64,000 nucleotides of DNA, taken from contig OX459097.1 in the NCBI GenBank assembly GCA_949775045.1, positions 7,767,685-7,831,684 of the forward strand, given 5' to 3'. The DNA comes from Metridium senile (lineage: Eukaryota > Cnidaria > Anthozoa > Actiniaria > Metridiidae). The notes under the pieces are model-generated. The model searched no databases. It saw nothing but the letters and a program-made list of their open reading frames with translations, and was not told the origin of the DNA. Shown piece after piece: positions 21,887-35,100 of this stretch (within the stretch, counting starts at the first letter, position 1; each line of letters begins with the position of its first letter). The position numbers and the translations under genes are program-made.

Positions 21887-24469
21887 GTAAGTCAACCGAT
21901 TATCTGATTTTTTCACTTGATATTTTAGCCTAACAATTTTATTACTCGCTTATATTTGTAATAATTTACATAATGTATGACGCACAATAGCGTTAATTTA
22001 TTATTATTTTTATCGTTTATTTTTTATCGATGCTCGGTTTTCATTGCCTTTTATTGTAAAGGGCCATTGGATACTACTAATAGAAATAGAGTGGTTTTCA
22101 TTAACCAGTGAAACAAAGTTTATTAGTTAAAGTGTAATAGTCAAATAACAACAAAAGAACACAGTGGAATTAAAGTGTATTAAAGAGTGATGCACTAAAT
22201 TAAGAGTGTTTCACGGGTTAATAAAAACCACTCTAGCACTATATAGACTATATAGGAGAGTTTAGTCAAACCTTGAATAGTTTGATCAATTCTTTTCGAG
22301 AAAGTTTGTCACCCTCAAAAAGTCTACAAGCTTGTAGCGCAAAGGATCATGGATCAGTTCAGAAATTCGACACACCTTTTTTGTTGCCCAAGAAGTTTAT
22401 AAAATAGTCCTTTCTCAATAAAACATTGACAAGTTAGTTAGTAATTTTAGTTAGCTATTTAGATGACGTCACCTAAAATAGTAAAACTTAGCAAAACTAA
22501 CGCTCAAGAAAATTTATTTATTTACAAGAAAAATAGGTCAGACACAAGACATTTCATCTTGTTGTTCTCCACTGGAAAAATGGATTAGTTTCACGTGATT
22601 TAAAATTTATGTGGCGTCAGCATGTAGAGATTTTGTCTGCGCATGCGTTTGTTTTGATGCTAAAATTCCTTTTCACGTCGAATGAAAGAATTTTATGCTG
22701 ACATGGAGCATTTAGTTTGCAATCTCATCTTGCACAACTATGTTCAAGAACCGAATTACTGAGATATCAAATGTTGACCGTCTACTCGTGCGCTGTAGTT
22801 AATTATTTCAATCGAACAAACTCCGGATGGAAAAATATCACACGTCAAAGTCTGACAAAAGTGAAAAGAAAGACCAGAACTGCGTACTTGCAAGTAGCAT
22901 GTTGGACGATAAACCAATGTGCAGGTCAAAACTTTTAGTATAAGTTATAACCAATACGCTACTTTGTGCATTGCATTATATTAGGAGATATTAGACGCCT
23001 TAGATCGTCAAGTAAACCGCCGTGTTGATGTCAATATCAGCAATATTGAGTGCGAAATCTTTAGAATTCATCATATAAATTTTATATCTTAAACATCGTG
23101 CCCCAAAAAACGTTTAAAGAAATTGACATTTCCATTTTTACTTCTCGCAAAACTGAGCTATTTTGGAAGAAACTTGTTGTCCCTGGATATGATTTCAAGC
23201 AATGTTTACAACATGGTTTAGCACAGGCAGCCCAAGCTCTGGGTTACGTCATTGAATATGCTTGTATATTGGTGAATAAAGACTCGAATTACAACAGTTT
23301 CAGTGTCTTCACTTTATTCTTCAATATGTTTACTTCATAATTTGAATAAAATACAAACTTTGTGGCATGCTGTTCTATGAATGTTATATTGTCTATGTGT
23401 GTTGGTTTTTACGCGAAAAACGACTTATTTAGGGGGGAAATTGAAGTTTTAGTTTGACCTACCTGACCTCTTACTAATTGTTATTCGCATAAATGTAGTT
23501 GAAATAAAATAAAACAAGAAGCAGTTAATGATAAAATTTATATAACTAATTTTGTGACAGTTAGAAGCTGCAGGACTTTTGTCCCTATTGATAAACTCTC
23601 CCTATAAATTAAAAAAAAAATTATACTAATAAGTCTAAGTTTATGGTCTATAAAATAGGGTTCAATTGTGCATGTTATTTTTGCAAAACAATGATATAAT
23701 CTAAATATTTTTTGTTATTTCAAGCAATTGAACAATCTAAATATCTGCCATCTAAGCAGTTTTGCCTATCCAAGCACCAGCATATTTATGTATGTATGCT
23801 ATTTAAATATCACAATTTAAGGGCCTAGATGAAAATAACTTATGTAATCCTAGTTACCCTATTAAAATAAAGTGCTTTATTGTAATAGGGTTATAATTAT
23901 AATTAAATTTCAAGTTTGTAATTCCCAGACTTAGACCTTGATCAGTAGGTAAAAAGAAAAGAAAAAACACCTGTGGTATTGTTTTTTGAAATGTGCATTC
24001 CTTATTGCTCACAATATCCACTACAGAACACATTGAAATCATGTTTATTAATAAGGCTATATGAATGTTTTACAATCATATATTCAAGATATAAAATATG
24101 TGGGTATGATTTACAATAATTTATGAACCTTAATAGTTTCAATCATATGTTGAGATTCCTTGCTTCAAACAACAGATCAGATACACTTCATTAAAGTTTC
24201 ATCGTCAGTAAAGTTTTACTTGCCTCAACAGCAGGAAAGAAGTACATAATTCGAGGAGAAAGTTTTAATGCAGCAATTTAATTCTGGTACTGTATTTATC
24301 GATAACAAACAATGCCTGTAATCGTCTCAAAATGCGCCTCACGAAAAACAAAACATACCTTCATACATTCCTCATAGTCCTAAATATGCATAAAATAAGT
24401 TATAGCAGTTCAAGGTGGAGTTAGAACACAATTTCCTAACGTTTTTTGAATGTTTTCGTATCGACTCCG
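21887..24469. other. No confirmed gene
   Basis: AT-rich. A GTG-started frame at 23098-23340 (KTFKEIDISIFTSRKTELFW onward) has fairly even amino-acid use, but no recognised family and no splice context. I leave it as an unproven hypothetical. Confidence 0.35.
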
Positions 24470-24478
24470 TTTACCCGC

Positions 24479-25101
24479 TACCCTGGATGCCAGAGGTTTG
24501 AGAAGTTTTTACGATTTAAAGTAGTTTCGAGGACTATTTTCAATGTATTTTGTTTGTTTGGTAGAGTATCGTTCCACAAACCTCTGGCCACTCGAGACAT
24601 CTGCAACGGACGGTGTTTGTTCCACGTCATTTCCTGTCAAACCGGTTTATAGTGCCAAATTTGCATGTGTCAACGATTTTCCTTATCCAGTTCGCAAAAC
24701 TGAGAATACATCTCTTCTCTTAATAAAATAGTAAATTGCTTCCTCCTGCACATAATTTAGCTCCCGTATTTCTGTGTATTTTGATGCTAGCTCGAACTGT
24801 ATAGCGTTGTGAAATATACCATTGTAATTGTAATTGTGAAAACCGGTTTAGCATAACATGCGTCATAATCTGCATTTAGGGCCAATCAAAAATGACCTTT
24901 GGTGGTTCCTATGGCGATCAAATGACTAGCCAATCAGGAAGCGGAAAAATTTTTTCCGGAAAGCCGGAAAAATTTGATTCGAGTGGCCAGAGGGGCTCAT
25001 CACTCCGCGACTCGATCATCGTCGCTTCGCGACTCAATAACTCGTCGCTTCGCGACTCGTATTATTTCCCTATAAAAGAAAGCCCCTCTGGAACCAGGGT
25101 A
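24479..25101. mobile_element. TIR element with a 9-bp target-site duplication
   Basis: Begins TACCCTGGATGCCAGAGG and ends CCTCTGGAACCAGGGTA (inverted). It is flanked on both sides by the exact 9-mer TTTACCCGC (24470-24478 and 25102-25110). It has no transposase, so it is non-autonomous. A 9-bp duplication fits Mutator-like or related superfamilies, though this is not decisive. A related fragment occurs at 62572-62798. Confidence 0.85.
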
Positions 25102-25589
25102 TTTACCCGCCATTTTGAATTCTTCCTGAGCCCGTTACAAAATGAGTCAGCTTTGTGTACTTTACTTTATGCGCAGAAAACACATTTCAAAAAGCTCCGA
25201 GCATCGTAGAAATTCCACCAATCACGAACGAGAACCCTATTGTCAATGTACGTCGAAACTCGCGCATGCGCGATTTTACTGTCCAATCAGCATTAATCTG
25301 AAAGGGTCTCAAATCCGTTGTTACCAGAGGTAATAATGACGGGAGAGATGAACGACCGAGTTAGCCTGGGTACGGGAATGTAAAAATTCAATATGGCGGC
25401 CGAAAAGATTTTTTGGGAGGGGAGGTAGGGGAATTTTTGTTGAATAAATATTCAACCAATGTCCGGGAACTTACGAATTTACTGCCAACAAATTGAGCGT
25501 TGAAGTTGAATGAATATTGAAGCAACCGAATTAAAAAGAACAATATTAGCTTGAAATTGAATAAAATTTTATTTCTTGAAAGTAAAAAC

Positions 25590-25780
25590 ATTTAAAGGTT
25601 GAATATAAATTGTAAGGCTTGAAGTTGAATGAAAATATATTTTTGAATAGAAATATAATTTTTTGAATGTAAACATGTATATGCATTGCCTTGAAGTTGA
25701 ACACACTTTGAGGTTGAATGTATATTGTAAGGCTTGAAGTTGAATGAAAATATATTGTTGAATAGAAATATAGATGTTGC
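25590..25780. repeat. Tandem repeat, about 112-bp period
   Basis: GGTTGAAT...ATTGTAAGGCTTGAAGTTGAATGAAAATATAT occurs twice, at about 25597 and 25710. AT-rich and non-coding. Confidence 0.65.
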
Positions 25781-25880
25781 TTAATTTTGCAACATTTGGC
25801 CAACCATAATCGATATGTGACTGAATTGAATATAACACGAGGCGAAATATGATCTATGGATATGCGATACCATGACCCCA

Positions 25881-26172
25881 TCCTCGGGAACCCAGGGGTA
25901 TTCTTCTGTCGCTCGTTTCTCGCTTCCACAACATATACCCCTGGGAACGTAGTCTGTTGGAGCTTGTTCCGGAAGTCAAAATTCAAACTTATTTAACGAC
26001 TTTCTTTGAATGGTTATCTTGATTTTCATTGGTCGACCTAATAAGGTCGACCAATCAGGAAAGAGCTGAATTTTGACTTCCGGAACAAGCTCCAACAGAC
26101 TACGTTCCCAGGGGTATATGTTGTGGAAGCGAGAAACGAGCGGCAGAAGAATACCCCTGGGTTCCCGAGGAT
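25881..26172. mobile_element. Inverted-repeat element
   Basis: Arms from TCCTCGGGAACCCAGGGGTA to CTTCCGGAAGTC-type sequence are repeated in reverse complement at 26065-26172, with an inner TTGGTCGACC/GGTCGACCAA stem. No coding frame is conserved. Confidence 0.8.
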
Positions 26173-26942
26173 GCCATGACCCTAGTACAATATTAAACTA
26201 AATTAATTACTTAATTAATACAAAAAATAAGTGGGAATGGGAATACTTTGTCATTGACAACACCGGAATACGGAATACTCACTGTACAAAATATTCCGCT
26301 TCAACCCCCGATACGATTTATTAAGAGGATTTGAAAGTTCTCAGTGCAGTATTCTATAAATCTTGATTTTCTTAAAAAAACTATTATAGTCAAGCCGTAA
26401 GTTTTATTATTTTTCATTATGTAACTTGAAACATCAAGCTTCTAAACACAGCATCGGAAAATGTTTATAATTATTTCTAGATTATCGATCGAATAAAGTG
26501 TATAAAGTTTTAACAGTTCATTGTTTACTACGCCTTTAGTAAACTTGTAGGATCATAGACAGTATACATGTAGCTAGTGATTTTGTAAAATTCTTTGATA
26601 TTGACTCATTATATATATAACTAGACACTCCAAGAGTGTGAAGTCGGGCTACGTCAAAAAGTAGCTAGTGAATAGAGAATGTATAAGAATAATAACACCT
26701 AAATATTTTTTTCATTTTACATTTAATATAATACAATGAAACGTTTTTTTAGTCTACAATAATTTAATATCTATAAATATTATTGACTTGTGCATACAAA
26801 GTATACTTCTGATCATTGCTGAGAACATGCATGACTTTAAAAACATGAACTTCAAACAGTTTAACGAACTTAAATCAAGAAAACAAATGATTCACACTGA
26901 CAATTTTACTTGCTACACTGAATAATGAATATTAGTATAAAC

Positions 26943-28253
26943 CTACTAGTGGTCTATCACGTATCCTGCATTCTGATTGGCTACTCTACTAATGGTCTAT
27001 TTAACAAATAGAACAGTCTTTTCCGTGCTCTGTTCAGTTATAAAGCACGATGAAAGTGACGAGAGCACGAAAGAAGTGATGGGAGAAGCACGAGCTGAAA
27101 GCGAGTGCTTCTCCTCACTTCTTGAGTGCTCTCTTCACTTTCTGAGTGCTTTATAACTGAACAGAGCACGGAAAAGACTGTTCTATTTGTTTTATTATAT
27201 ATTTGCTCATTTCTTTTAAGCTTAAATCACTTTAATTTCACGCTTTTTATCGATAAAGTTACTGATTCTATTTCAAAATTCTCCCTACTAACATTCGTGT
27301 GAGTTCTCGAGCGCTGATTGGTTGCCGTCTTGGTTTCCTATTACACTGTCACGCCACGCTACAGTCGTGCGAATGAAATTCAATCTATGCAAAAGGGACT
27401 GCAAAAGGCCGATAAAAACAAGATTATATGGATAAACGATGAATGGAAATTACTTTTCTGTAAGTAAAAAATTGTAATAAATGCCAATTTGTTCTCATGG
27501 AGCATGTGTGTTTTAAATTTATGCCGTTTTGCAGTCCTTTTGACAAATTTTCGCCAACAATCATCCCAGCGAACCGTTTGCTGAAACCGATAGTAATCTT
27601 TAGCCTCCTCCGCAGGCGTCCCTTTCCTTTTCCTCCCTTGGGATCCCTTTGTCATTTGACCGAGGGGGATTGGTCCCCGGGATTGGTCTCCTGTGGGGCC
27701 TCAGTCCCTCCCGGTCACTCGAGACAGGAAGCCCAATAAGAGGGGAAAAAAGAAAACCGGGGACCAATCCCCCTCGGTCAAATGACAAAGGGATCCCAAG
27801 GGAGGAAAAGGAAAGGGACGCCTGCGGAGGAGGCTAAGTAATCTTATTTTCAGCAAAAACATGCTCAAAGTTGTTTTGGTTAGAGAATGTAATATTTATG
27901 GATAGTTTGAAAAGCTATGCATTTTGTAGAAATTTTGAACTCCTCAAGTTTGGTGTCATTTTAAATTTGGCCGGTTTTGAGTCCTATTTTGTGATTTTTT
28001 AAAGACTTTTTGGTTGTATTGTACGTTCTTTCATTTTCAAACTTCACTTTGCTTTTTAAATATAAACAATAGATTGTATTTCTGTGTGAAAAATAGGCTG
28101 ATTATCAGTATTTCCTGATTAAAAACATCTCATTTTAGTGTTTTGTTTTCTAATTTTGCCAAATCTTGAAACGGAAATCGAGTTTGGTGCGTGACAGAGA
28201 TTCGTCATGATGTCGTCACAACTGTGCTCTGTTGAGTGATAGACCACTAGTAG
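26943..28253. mobile_element. 1.3-kb element with 18-bp perfect TIRs
   Basis: CTACTAGTGGTCTATCAC at the left end is exactly reverse-complemented at the right end. Inside lies a palindrome at 27003-27191 (AACAAATAGAACAGTC arms) and a nested MITE at 27601-27836. No transposase was found. It sits about 850 bases upstream of the first exon of the gene at 29108. Confidence 0.7.
27601..27836. mobile_element. MITE with TAGCCTCCTCCGCA ends, copy 1
   Basis: TAGCCTCCTCCGCAGGCGTCC is mirrored by GGACGCCTGCGGAGGAGGCTA. The arms extend through CTTGGGATCCC and GAGGGGGATTGGTCCC. The same termini occur at 33451-33613. Confidence 0.85.
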
Positions 28254-28788
28254 CGAAAAGGGCCGGTTTTGTAAACTTTGAAAACGTATCTTGTTTCTTC
28301 TATTTCTTGTAATAGCTTAGTACTAAATGTAATGCTTTTCCTTAAATCGTAAATTGCAAATACGAGCAAGAAAATGACAAAAAAGCACATAATTTTGATG
28401 TTTTGTGAATGAATTTTGACTTGAAGAGCGCGCGCTACTGATATGACGCCATCACACGATTCTTCAGTTTGATTGAGAAAGCCAGATTAAAAAACTTTTC
28501 TTGGACTTTTCTTTATTCCTCCGTTGTTCAAATATGTATAGTAGTTTTAGCAGTAAAAACATGCTATTTTCAGCCGTTAAAACAAAAGTCTTGAGGAAGA
28601 AAATGACTAAAACTGTGGAGAATTTCGATGTGTTTTGAATACATTTTCACTTGCCATCACGCGTCATTGAGCGCGCGCTCTGTATTTTCACTTTCGATTA
28701 TCTGTCATTTTTTCAAAATAAAACGATTGAAATGTTATTTTTCTTTCAAAATATGGCAAAGTTTGACCTACTAGTTGGTTTATACTAA

Positions 28789-28902
28789 AACAATTAGACC
28801 TCTCGCCCTCATGGTCCACGAGTCAATAGCCCACTTGGCCTCGAAGACTCGGCCTCGTGGGCTATTGACTCGTAGACCATTCGGGCTGCGGGTCTAATTG
28901 TT
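28789..28902. mobile_element. Short palindromic element
   Basis: AACAATTAGACC...TCAATAGCCCAC and its reverse complement form one long hairpin of 114 bases. Confidence 0.75.
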
Positions 28903-29029
28903 AAATATATTAAACTGTCTTTATACTATTATATCATGTTTCACTTTGATATCAGTCGGAGTACAGACAAGTTTTACTAAAGAACTGAAGTTAGATTTAA
29001 ACTGATACTGACATGTTATTGTGATTCTG

Positions 29030-29107
29030 TTCAGTCTGCCCAGGATATGCTATGCATGGTGACCTCAGTATTAAGTGATTTCAAGCTTGACAGGTCGACA
29101 TCTTAAA
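29030..29107 (+). promoter_or_regulatory. Conserved leader of the first KH-Roc gene
   Basis: GTGATTCTGTTC, GCATGGTGACC and CAAGCTTGACAGG are conserved with the other two family leaders (21780-21862 and 47060-47162), directly before the ATG. Likely 5' UTR or core promoter. Confidence 0.5.
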
Positions 29108-32100
29108 ATGTCTGTTGGTCACAATGATGTATACGAGGTAAGTCAACCGATTATTTTTTTATAATTAAAACATATTGATCATCAAGACATTGTAGACATT
29201 ACAACGTTATTACTCGCTATAATGCATATATTTTCACATATCTAAAAAGTAATAATATATACATGATATACTTTTTAAAAGTTTTTCATCATTTTTATCA
29301 TTGCTGAGCAACCCCGAGGGGAGGGGGGGGGGGGGGGTTCAATTTTTCTCAATTTTTCATAAGTAAAATAACTGTTTCCCTGAAATGTTTTACCTTATGT
29401 TCCCATGACCCCAATTGTTTTATCATACTTTGCTCCGTTGTTCCCTGAAAATAATTTGGCAGTATCCCTTGTTCCCTAAAAATAAATGCTTGTGCTCACT
29501 TGATTCCTAAAACCCATGGGAGGGGCTCATTGCTGTTTTCATCATTGTATTCAAAGTTGAATGTTCAATTGTTATTATTCAAGTTGGTTGATTATGCCAC
29601 TTGAATATAAGTTCTATATTTTGTTCTCAAGACAAGTGAAGAGAAACACGATGAAGAAATATGGCTGCATGTTCCCAAAGACGCAGTTGGATACATTGTT
29701 GAAAGGGGAAAACGAAACCTGGATCAGGTTATGCCAGAAACTAAGACTTCTATAGAAACAGTGGACAACAGTAGACTCAACCAAGTCATGTCAGAAACTA
29801 AGACCGACATTAGAACACAGAAAATTGGTGATAAGACATACTTTGTCATCACGCAAGGCGAATCGGATGATCGATACTCGGCAAAATTGAAACTTAAAAA
29901 ATATGCGGTAAGGTTTTATCAGTTTTATCTATCCATTATAAATTATGTATGATTTATGTACACCTGTTTTCACAAATGTTGGTCAAAGCAAAAAAAGAAA
30001 ATAGTAAGATTTATTAAGAATTTTATTATCATAAAAGATAGAGCTGTTTTCATTATAACCCGTGAAACAGTCTTTAGTGTATTGTATTCCTCTTTACAGT
30101 GCGGACACTCGAACAGTGGACACTTAAAATGAAGGATGAAGTTCAAATACATGCACTGAGTGTTCACAATAAATCCTATTTCTAATCTTTTCGCTCAAGG
30201 GATGTGGGTTAAAAAAGGAACAAAAAACTGAATGTTCACGGTTCGAGTGCCCTCGCTGTAATGCACCTGAATTCCACTCTAGCATCGTACAACACAAAAA
30301 AAAAACATATTAAAACGAAACATCTTTGTTATGCTGATGTTCTAATAATTTCAGAGCATGGGTCAGAACAACAACCAAGGCTTCGTTTGCTCCTGGTTTC
30401 CTTGTGTTGACGGTAAAGAAGGTACATACGAGCTACAGCCATGTGACTACCAAGGTTATCAATCAAAGCTTGTGTTGAAGTCACCAATTAAGGTAATCAA
30501 AAATACAAAATTCATCGTTTTGATTGGTGGACAGAAAATAACTCTTTGTCTGTCCCATTTCTTCTTCTTCTTTTCTCCCCTTTTTCTGGGGGTTAACCCC
30601 TTAAGGGTGTGCTTATGTGGTCTAGTAGACACAGAAAAATTGTCTTATCCATCATCATTTGCCTGATCTGCTGTCCATCCATCCCTAGTTGTTTTTCCAG
30701 TGTAGTCCATTTCAAAAAGAATCTGTTTCCTCATATCCTCATTGTCAAATCTACATATGTAGGCGAGGTACTTTAGTTGTTGTTGGAGACAGAATATCCT
30801 AATTGGCTTTGTATCAGTGTATCGTTTAAAGCCAATAATTGCTTAGTGTATTCGGGCTTTTTGTAATCACTGGTATTTGCGTGTCACGAAACTGGGAACC
30901 CTATCTTAAAACGGAGTAAATATTATGCATCTAATATTTTTGCAAATATCAAAATTGCTGAACATCGTAGAATGAAGTTGCACTCTCTATCGTCAATATA
31001 AATATTGTCTTTGTTCTTTGAGAATATGCGATGTAAATCCCTCTTTTTTGGCGAGCCTTGGTAAGTTTACATTTTAGCCAGGAAACCTCTACTACTCTGT
31101 CAACAATTGCTTCTTTTTGTAGAATCCGTGCATGTAAAATCCCGTCAAAACATGCATACTGAAGCTAAATGTTTAGTGTTTTCTCTGTAGTCTTATATTT
31201 TTTGAAATATCAAATGGCCGTCGCTAAAAATGAGTTGTATTTGTTTGTGTCACGATACTGGTACTGTCACGAAACTGGGCAACATACTTTAGTATTTTCG
31301 TTTAATATATATAGTAAAGTTGTTAACATTTCAGTACGTTTTAAATAAAAAAAAATTAAACAAAATTATTGAACTCAGTTATCGCAAAATAACGCTATTT
31401 GTTGGTGTATTGCAAGCAAATACTTGCTTGCTTGCCACAAACAAATCGCGATATATTTTGCTCAACCTCGATGGTTTTCAGGCAATAAATATTGCTAGTC
31501 ATTTAGCCAAAGCCTATTTCATTGTCGCTCAGTACATTCTGATCCATTCTGAAGTTGTATTCCAACTTCATGACCAACCCTAATTTCATCACTGCTCCTA
31601 TCAATATTGGTAATAGAATAGTAGACTCTGTAACAAGTTACAAGATCCTGGGTGTAATCATTGACAATGATCTCCGATGGAGCAGCCACGTTGATTACAT
31701 CTGCAAGAAAGCATCAAAGAGACTCTATTCACTACGACTTCTGGAGCGAGCCGGGGTAGAGAAAAGAAATATATTACGGGTATACACAACTACGATAAGA
31801 CCAATACTTGAATATGCTGTTCCGGTTTGGCAGGCAATACCAACCAATCTGAGTGATAGGATCGAATCTATACAGAAAAGAGCTCTGCAGATAATAATCC
31901 CTGAGTCTGTAAACTATGATGAAGCTTTAACTACTATGCAACTAGAAACACTAACTAAAGGAAGACATTTTATCTGTGTACAATACATGGACAAAATTAA
32001 ATCCGAGAACCATCCATTAAATACGCTACTGCCTCAAAGTCATACTAGGAACATTAGTTATAACCTAAGATCAAAACAAGACCAAGTTTATTATTATAAC

Positions 32101-35100
32101 AATCTAACTACTTGCAAAACTAAAAGAGCAGAAAACTTTTTCATGTTTAGATATTTTAAATAAAGCATAAATTCATTAATAGTAATCATTTACCGATAAA
32201 TAGTTTGTAAATATTTTAGATTTTATATATTAGCTCTAGATGATTTATTGTAAATAATTTGTTAATTCAGTTTTCTTATTGTAAATAGTTCGTTAATTCA
32301 GTTTTTATACTGCAACAGAACCTTAATAAACTACTATTATTATTGTTATTATTCTAATTTAGTTATTCAGAAGTTTGTTTCTGCATGGTCAGTTAGCCTT
32401 ATCCAAAATCTATGGGTACGAGTTTCAAAAGATATTTCTCAATGCTGAAATAAGATGTACGTATTGATTATATCGAACATTTTGATCCTGTATGGTATAA
32501 TAAATTAGCTTTTAGTAAATAATTATGAAAGTTCTGTCTTTTTACCAAAACAATCCGATCATATGAACAACTTAAATCAATGCAGTTAACTTATCATATT
32601 TATTATAAATCTAATAATAAGGAAATGAGTAAGTATGTTTTCATTGGCAGGACTACAGTGGTCGTGACAACTACAACCTACTTTGTCAAGAATTATCAAA
32701 GACTTTGCAGCGGAACGAAGAAAAAGGTCGAAAAAGCAATATCTGGTGTCACTTTGGGAAAATTTACATTAAAGACCAACCTGAAGGTATTAGTTTTAAT
32801 TTTGGTAAAAAATACCTTGATATAATCAAACCATTTAGCAACCAACAAATCTATCAATCAATCAACTAGCCCATCCACAAAACAACACGTAAACCAACCA
32901 GTCTGCCAATCGGATAACTAGCTCACACAGCAAACAAGCTATCAACCAGCCAATACCAATCAACCCACTCAATAAACAACTTACCAACCAAAGCACTAGC
33001 CTACCAATCAAACCAACCACCAGCCCGCCCACCCATCCACAATCCACCCACCCCACAACCTACCAACCAGCCTAACAGTCAAACCATTATCCCCCACCCA
33101 CTTAGTTGTTGATATTTTTCAGAAAGAGAATACAACTTGTCTGAGTTAGAGAGTCATTTGATGCCTAGAAGACTTTTTGCTCCTGAAGAAACTAAATGGG
33201 AGATTAAATTTGTCAGTGGTATCAACCATAGCTCTTTCAAAGCACTGGACAACTTGGTTTCTTCCAAACCTCAAACTTACAAGCGGAAGGATATCACTTT
33301 CTGTACACCATCATGCAGAGAATTACGGCTTCAGGTAAACTATTTTTGGATTGATGCAGTTTGAATACTGTAAAAGATATGCTTTCACCTGTTTCTCGGT
33401 GTTTGAAACCACTTATGCAACCCTCCCAATCGTTTCACATGAACATTTACTAGCCTCCTCCGCATGCAACTCTTTACTCTGGGCTTCCTTTGTTGACTCT
33501 GGGCTTCCTGTGGCGGAACAAATGGTGGGGCCCATTCCTCTCCGGTTCGCATGATAAAAGGAACCCAGTAGGTGACAAAGGAAACCCAGCAGGGTTGCAT
33601 GCGGAGGAGGCTAAACATTAACCTAGTTCTTCATTCTTTGTTGTTAGATGTTTATGGTTGAAGACACTGAACATTCAAGGGAATCAGAAAAATGTTACAA
33701 AAGTGCCAAATGTCCTCATGAAATCCACAATGTAATCAAGAGCTCCGGTTCGTCTCCATATTTTTACATCTGTGATTCGCCCAATAAAGCAGCTCTGGTT
33801 GATATCTTCGAGCCTTCTGTACAAGTTGATATTCGCTTGATAACTGAATCAAGTAAGTTTAACTGTTGATATAGATATGCAACGGTCGAATATCACCAAG
33901 CTACGGTGTCAGATGGGGTAGTGATTCTAGTAAAAAAGAAGCTAGATCTTTAACAGTACTGTGTGAAATGTGTCTCTTATGTAAAGCAAACAAGTTTTTT
34001 AAATATATCTTTAGGGCCATTTTTTCGATATATTTTGAATGGAACATATTCTCTCAAGGCTCCCCCTTTTCGCAAAAGCCTCGAGTCGATTCTCCCATAT
34101 ATTAGATATTTGTTCACTTTCTAAATATATAGCTTTTAAATTCTTTACCTACAGATTTACCTACAGAGTCGTTTTCAGAAGAAGATATCATTTACAAGGA
34201 AGCGGACATTCTTTATGAATATGTCAAGATGAATTTGCGCATCACCGAACAAGGAGAAGTTGATCTACCGAGCGAAAATTGCCCACCAGACTTTGAAGCC
34301 CGATATAATCGAACGTCTTATCGGGATACACGTGTATTTTACTCATCTGAAGAATTAACTATTACAGCTCGGTTATCAATGGAAAAACACGACTCTGTAA
34401 ATGACTTTGTATGTAGACCTTTTTGAAATCTTTGAATATTTGAAAAGGGAGATAGGGACGGTAGATAATCTCTGGCGGTGACGTCATGATGTGTTTTCAC
34501 GCTATATGTTATTAATAAACTAAGATATTTAATACTGAACACGTGTGCCAGTGGCAGTAGACAGTTGGCTTATTGCTTCATGCGTGAGAAAGTTCTCGGA
34601 AACGTCTAAAAACGTATACAAGAATGTGATCATTCCTAACTAGCACAATTACACATGTGCTCGTGGCCATGAAGTCCTTACGTTCTGAGAAGTAGATACA
34701 GTCAATTCAAAAAACATTGTCGTCAATAGGCTTCAAGTCTACGCGTATAGACCGAAAGGTAGCATGGGTAGAAATCACCGAAGTGGCGAATTATTCATAA
34801 CTAGTTGATTGAGTGCACGTGGTATTGCATTATATACTGTGTGCATTTGTCAGCTTCGGTGATTTCTACCCATGCTACCTTTCGGTCTTGTCGCGTAGAC
34901 ATGAAGCCTATTGACGACAACGTTTTTTGAATTGACTGTATATAGACTATACCCGTGATTCCCTTGCAATTGCGCCATTGGCTTTTTACTTAAGAGCCGT
35001 TCCACGTAAGCTTCGAGCATTTTCAGAAATGCTCAGATACAACCCCACCTGGAACTTTGCATGGTGAAAGGTAGTCATGAGCAAGTAATCATATGGGCAT

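Noticed and set aside
27600..27837. Three overlapping frames including two that look alike on opposite strands
   Set aside because: They are the two arms of a palindromic MITE.
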